DNA from: Spirochaetia bacterium
GTDB lineage: Bacteria > Spirochaetota > Leptospiria > Leptospirales > Leptonemataceae
DNA: 14,933 nt
Direction of reading: 5' to 3'
Assembly: GCA_029880625.1 (NCBI GenBank)
Contig: JAOUOA010000011.1
Span: 1 to 14,933 of the forward strand
The notes under the pieces are model-generated. The model did not search any database. It had not been told where the DNA came from and saw nothing but the letters and a program-made list of their open reading frames with translations. Numbering within the stretch: the first letter of the stretch is position 1; the number at the start of each line of letters is the position of its first letter. Positions 13,701-14,933 of the stretch are shown here, piece by piece. Made by a program: the position numbers and the translations under genes.

Positions 13701-14933
13701 AATACCGCATGGGGAGCCATTAAGAGCTTTGACGGCGTTCAGGATCTGAAGCCCTATCCTGACGACAGAGCCAGCTTTATCGGGAAAGGCGTGGTGCTTG
13801 ACAGTTTCGAAGACGGGGCTTTTTACAGCGATCCGTTTGCAGACGGAACGACGTTTGCATGGGCTTTTACCTATGGCGGCATGATTTATCTCGGAACCAA
13901 CGACCATAACAATGCAGCCTTCCGCTTTGAGCCGGACGGAGCCAATGCCGTGACAACGACCTTTGACTTTGTAACGGCCGGCGCTACCTGTTCCACGGCA
14001 GTAGGGTTTGGAACAGCTGCCAATGACTGCGGAACGGGAACCCAGGGTCCGAACGGCGAATACGGCGTGGGCGGTTTTACAAGCGTTACATTTACGATTG
14101 GCGGAATCGACTATGAAGCGCTTTTCGTGGGACCGATCAAGTCAGGAATCGGCAAGGCCTATTTTACCCAGGACGTGGATACGAAACTGGACTGGAAGGA
14201 ATTTCCAATTTATAATACAGTGGGAAATAATTCGGAATCGATCCATACGATTTACGGTTTTGAAAATCATCTGATTATCTGCCTTTCAACAAACCATAAT
14301 AGCGCCGCTCCCATCTGCGGACATCATACGGTTTCTGTCAGCGGAGGTGTGCTTTCCATTGGAGCTGATACGGATATGAGAGCAGGTAAGGTTTCCGGAA
14401 TTGGAAAGGCTGACGGAAATAATGCCAATATCGCCGGAATTGACTCCATGATTTATTTTAACAACCATCTTTATTTTGGAAATAACGGCGGTGTCAAATA
14501 TGCAGACAGTGCAACCAGCAACAGCTTTTCAGAGTTTGCTGCTAACAGCGGAACGGATTACGTTGTTGATACAACTCCTTCTGCTTCTGCCTGGTCGAAT
14601 AACGGAGTGAATATTTACACGAAAGCTCTGCCAAGCCTTGGAAAAATCCGTCCGGGCGAAAAAGGAATTGCGAAGTTCCTGGAATTTAACGGAAGACTGT
14701 ACATGGCAAGAAACGTAACGACAACTGTGAATTCTACTGTTATAGATCACGGCGAACTCTGGGTCTGCGTTCCCGGCGGAGACAATATCTGTGATTCGGC
14801 AGACTGGAGCCGGCTGATTTCTGGAAAGGAAACGCAGCTTCCGTCTGTGAATTCCATCAGTATGCTTCAGGATAACGGATCAGGAGTCCTGTATGTAGGC
14901 TTTGATGATAATACAACTGTATCTCCTACAGGA
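7797..14933 (+). CDS. Giant surface lipoprotein with Calx-beta, Ig-like and propeller-like regions (cut by window edge)
   Basis: An open frame of 2379 codons from ATG 7797 runs off the right edge. The N-terminus has a hydrophobic signal (about residues 12-25) and 'LLLFGTSC' with lipidation candidate Cys28; Gly at -3 is unusual for E. coli but fits looser spirochaete lipoboxes. A Gly9 linker (60-68) follows. Residues about 81-780 hold six Calx-beta-type domains ('GTLTFLPGETSK', 'DETFTV', 'TINDDG'); about 780-1250 hold four diverged relatives with 'TFTTGNWNSYQTVTVTA'-type cores; about 1252-1985 hold Ig-like units ('LVITFSEP', 'VTIKFSESM'), two opening with 'D-x-x-x-NG-x-ID'. From about 1995 on, blade-like repeats such as 'GGMIYLGTN' and 'FNNHLYFGNNGG' suggest a propeller. 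Likely an outer-surface or periplasmic calcium-dependent adhesin or scaffold; the ligand is unknown. The C-terminus is missing. Confidence 0.9.
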   Translation, partial: MEAFKNQIINPFIKILFAGSLLLFGTSCASWPGTLLAYFSAAGGGEEGMNAGLFAMLGMGGGGGGGGGTNPTVPPEETQPTISIADPADVSEGNAGTQTVVFTVSLSSSYSQTVSVDYVTDDANTLGETDPANAGTDYTAIASATLDFLPGETSKTIDLTVNGDPGEEPNETAAILFSNPVNASLASNSAKVVILNDDTTPDISFNIASSSGAEDAGASLQVDLTPAPTSAITLNYTVTAGTATVADDYSDPGSGSITIPAGSSSYSLPINIVDDTKTEADETFTVALAAGSGYNTTGTTSHVYTITNNDADPSISINDATVTEGDGVTATFTVSLSHASYQNITVTYATTNSTAISTKDYTAKGGTLTFLPGETSKDIEVTILNDTKNEASETFFMNLSLPGNATISDNKGLATINDDGDAAPAISIADKSVNEGNSGITAHTFTVTLNKASGQTVTVNYATAANSPLSAEAVATCPGTPVANSDYETKSGTLTFPEDTISRTITVNVCGDAIDEGGNQTYLVNLSSPTNASVSDGTALGTIIDDENSVVQFNVLSSSVTEGTATVTVQLDVNTTAHGGLTVALGFGNDTDGGTDDASAPLDYTTISNISIADGLSSKTFDVTIADDSIDEHAEVFVIGIGSGAYVIGGNSTHTVTIYDNDVPKVDFTAATGTASSNAEDTAGTRTLDFEISPLPVDPLTITYSYGGSATAGTDFDNTVTSVAVAAGASSGSISLPITADSMVESDESVVVTITTGTGYEAGVTRPAHTFTITNDDSVGYVISNFNYPSIPENGTISSGYTVKLNSQPNGDVVLNFSTSDPASGSINITSHTFNSTNWNSAVTVSITGVPENIDDGDVVVTSSVTFGSTTDTTGYSGTGLPVNKTVTVNDDDTAGFSIPSTSVSMTEGGTGAFSVKLTSEPTGDVVINVTPPGDATVDKSTLTFTTGNWNSYQTVTVTAIDDLYEEISPEIVSVVLAVNAGSTADAKYDPLDPSDITVNITDNDTAGYTVTPTTINAVEAGAGVSFTVRPTSNPEGAHVITINLAATAEYSINTVESGTKTAGQNAVLTFSYSGDPATLPAAKTVTVYALDDSVSNSGKSRTITLDDDTSTTATGYGATLANPTVTANITESGSPGVTVSAATVSATEGGATASFTVVLDKLPNGNVGISLASADSSQISIDKASLLFTTGDWSNTQTITVTAVDDALLDGNVDVNIAITINAGTTTDTSGYLVLNPADVTATAVDNDVAVTISSAETLDADCNGRIDHYRITFSGNVSDSTFPGYIANATGTSTADWIVSGYSNVKLVHGTQVASDFGSYCGSAVADTANDNVLFLKFTEGAGYDGGAKPDLTTTASPALESSSGTVMAQVFTASVTESDKVKPIITNAYADALSTALTVVFSEAVYGNSGAKVACTSGASGNIGAASVTYVDGAGTTGASSVSSIGSDACASDTGLNAVFTMNTAFASDDGDGVPADDTVSASAGLYDAADNTGTGTAAFNVAVTAGPRINSATIYDSNNNGKIDQIKLVFNKNMKDISIWNKTAQFVYGGTALVTVDSVTYSAGGTGGGTITTPNDDSGTSNDTIVTLFTNDAAVAGTDVKALSFTTAVNTWEDSVGIDLQSIADLSSLTVDKAPPVILTAVAYDNTNSIAGVDDDDTLVITFSEPTSKPSITAANINSIFTLTGGHVWGSIQSATWNASGDQLTILFGSGADVAVSDTITILNTIQDNAAVPNEAISIAAVQSISGSFFTDTVKPYMLTVSNITPTSVTIKFSESMLADGTANAINTIANFRLDEKTPGTCATTTDSNIPIASATAIAPDTVELALGGSETLCDVDYTISIASGRTVVDFPGGNTIGVPDSLTFLGNERIKVLSATAIDTYTVRLMFSKVPLSGTDVAGSAGCSTAVECAKRYKITPSLGDITSATIGTGALANTVVLTHTLQQSGSAYTVIAANNADGDNFDNTAWGAIKSFDGVQDLKPYPDDRASFIGKGVVLDSFEDGAFYSDPFADGTTFAWAFTYGGMIYLGTNDHNNAAFRFEPDGANAVTTTFDFVTAGATCSTAVGFGTAANDCGTGTQGPNGEYGVGGFTSVTFTIGGIDYEALFVGPIKSGIGKAYFTQDVDTKLDWKEFPIYNTVGNNSESIHTIYGFENHLIICLSTNHNSAAPICGHHTVSVSGGVLSIGADTDMRAGKVSGIGKADGNNANIAGIDSMIYFNNHLYFGNNGGVKYADSATSNSFSEFAANSGTDYVVDTTPSASAWSNNGVNIYTKALPSLGKIRPGEKGIAKFLEFNGRLYMARNVTTTVNSTVIDHGELWVCVPGGDNICDSADWSRLISGKETQLPSVNSISMLQDNGSGVLYVGFDDNTTVSPTG
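7974..8000 (+). repeat. GGCGGA hexanucleotide repeat encoding a Gly9 linker
   Basis: Four perfect GGCGGA units plus GGC, in frame, encode residues 60-68 as glycine. The tract lies just after the lipid anchor and just before the first Calx-beta domain. Slippage by one unit would add or remove two glycines without breaking the frame. Confidence 0.9.
8037..11549 (+). repeat. Array of about ten Calx-beta and Calx-beta-like domains (protein-level repeat)
   Basis: The domains are about 110-125 residues each. Units 1-6 begin near 8037, 8398, 8728, 9061, 9441 and 9786 and end in an acidic turn ('LNDDT', 'INDDG', 'IDDEN', 'TNDDS'). Units 7-10, starting near 10131, 10486, 10816 and 11206, share a different core ('TGDVVINV', 'TTGNWNSYQTVTV') but keep the acidic end ('VNDDD', 'ITDND', 'VDND'). 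The acidic turns are the calcium sites known in this family. The units have diverged at DNA level, so recent duplication is not evident. Confidence 0.75.
13780..14933 (+). other. C-terminal propeller-like region of the giant lipoprotein
   Basis: Here the Thr/Val-rich beta sandwiches give way to aromatic- and Gly-rich repeats of 40-70 residues: 'GGMIYLGTNDHNNAAFRFEPD', 'GIDYEALFVGP', 'FENHLIICLS', 'FNNHLYFGNNGGVKYAD', 'FNGRLYMARN' and 'NGSGVLYVGFDDN'. The recurring 'F-N-[NG]-[HR]-L-Y' strand looks like blades of a beta-propeller. The window ends within it. The assignment rests on pattern only. Confidence 0.5.

Overview
The window looks like a chromosomal segment of a Gram-negative bacterium, most likely a spirochaete and perhaps Leptospira-like. 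This is an inference from three things: the dnaX-ybaB-recR order, the moderate GC content (about 44% in a sample of ybaB/recR and 38% in a sample of dcm, counted by hand), and a giant secreted lipoprotein with a loose, spirochaete-style lipobox. No rRNA or other phylogenetic marker is present, so the assignment is tentative.

Layout. Everything from base 1 to 6859 is on the minus strand; pth and the giant lipoprotein gene are on the plus strand. Read along minus-strand transcription from right to left: dnaX, ybaB and recR form a tight replication/recombination operon (gaps of 3 and 1 nt). leuA follows after a 230-bp leader region. A 19-codon micro-ORF and a small MshEN/GspE-N-like protein are coupled to the 3' end of leuA. 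Then comes a Dcm-like cytosine-5 methyltransferase whose 3' end overlaps a MutY-fold glycosylase that resembles the T:G mismatch enzyme Mig. Last is the start of an AT-rich acyltransferase-3 gene that runs off the left edge. To the right of dnaX a 95-bp divergent intergenic region leads into pth. After an AT-rich spacer, a reading frame of at least 2379 codons runs off the right edge. It encodes a lipoprotein with a Gly9 linker, an array of about ten Calx-beta or Calx-beta-like domains, Ig-like modules with 'D-x-x-x-NG-x-ID' motifs, and a propeller-like C-terminal region.

How the genes work together. The methyltransferase and glycosylase look like a self-contained module: the first makes 5-methylcytosine and the second would repair the T:G mismatches left when it deaminates. 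This parallels E. coli dcm-vsr and the archaeal Mig/methyltransferase pair. The leuA leader holds a short ORF with six CTN leucine codons in its last 15 sense codons, and one of its Leu-codon stretches is complementary to the leuA ribosome-binding region, suggesting leucine-responsive control. These two are the most interesting signals, together with the modular giant lipoprotein.
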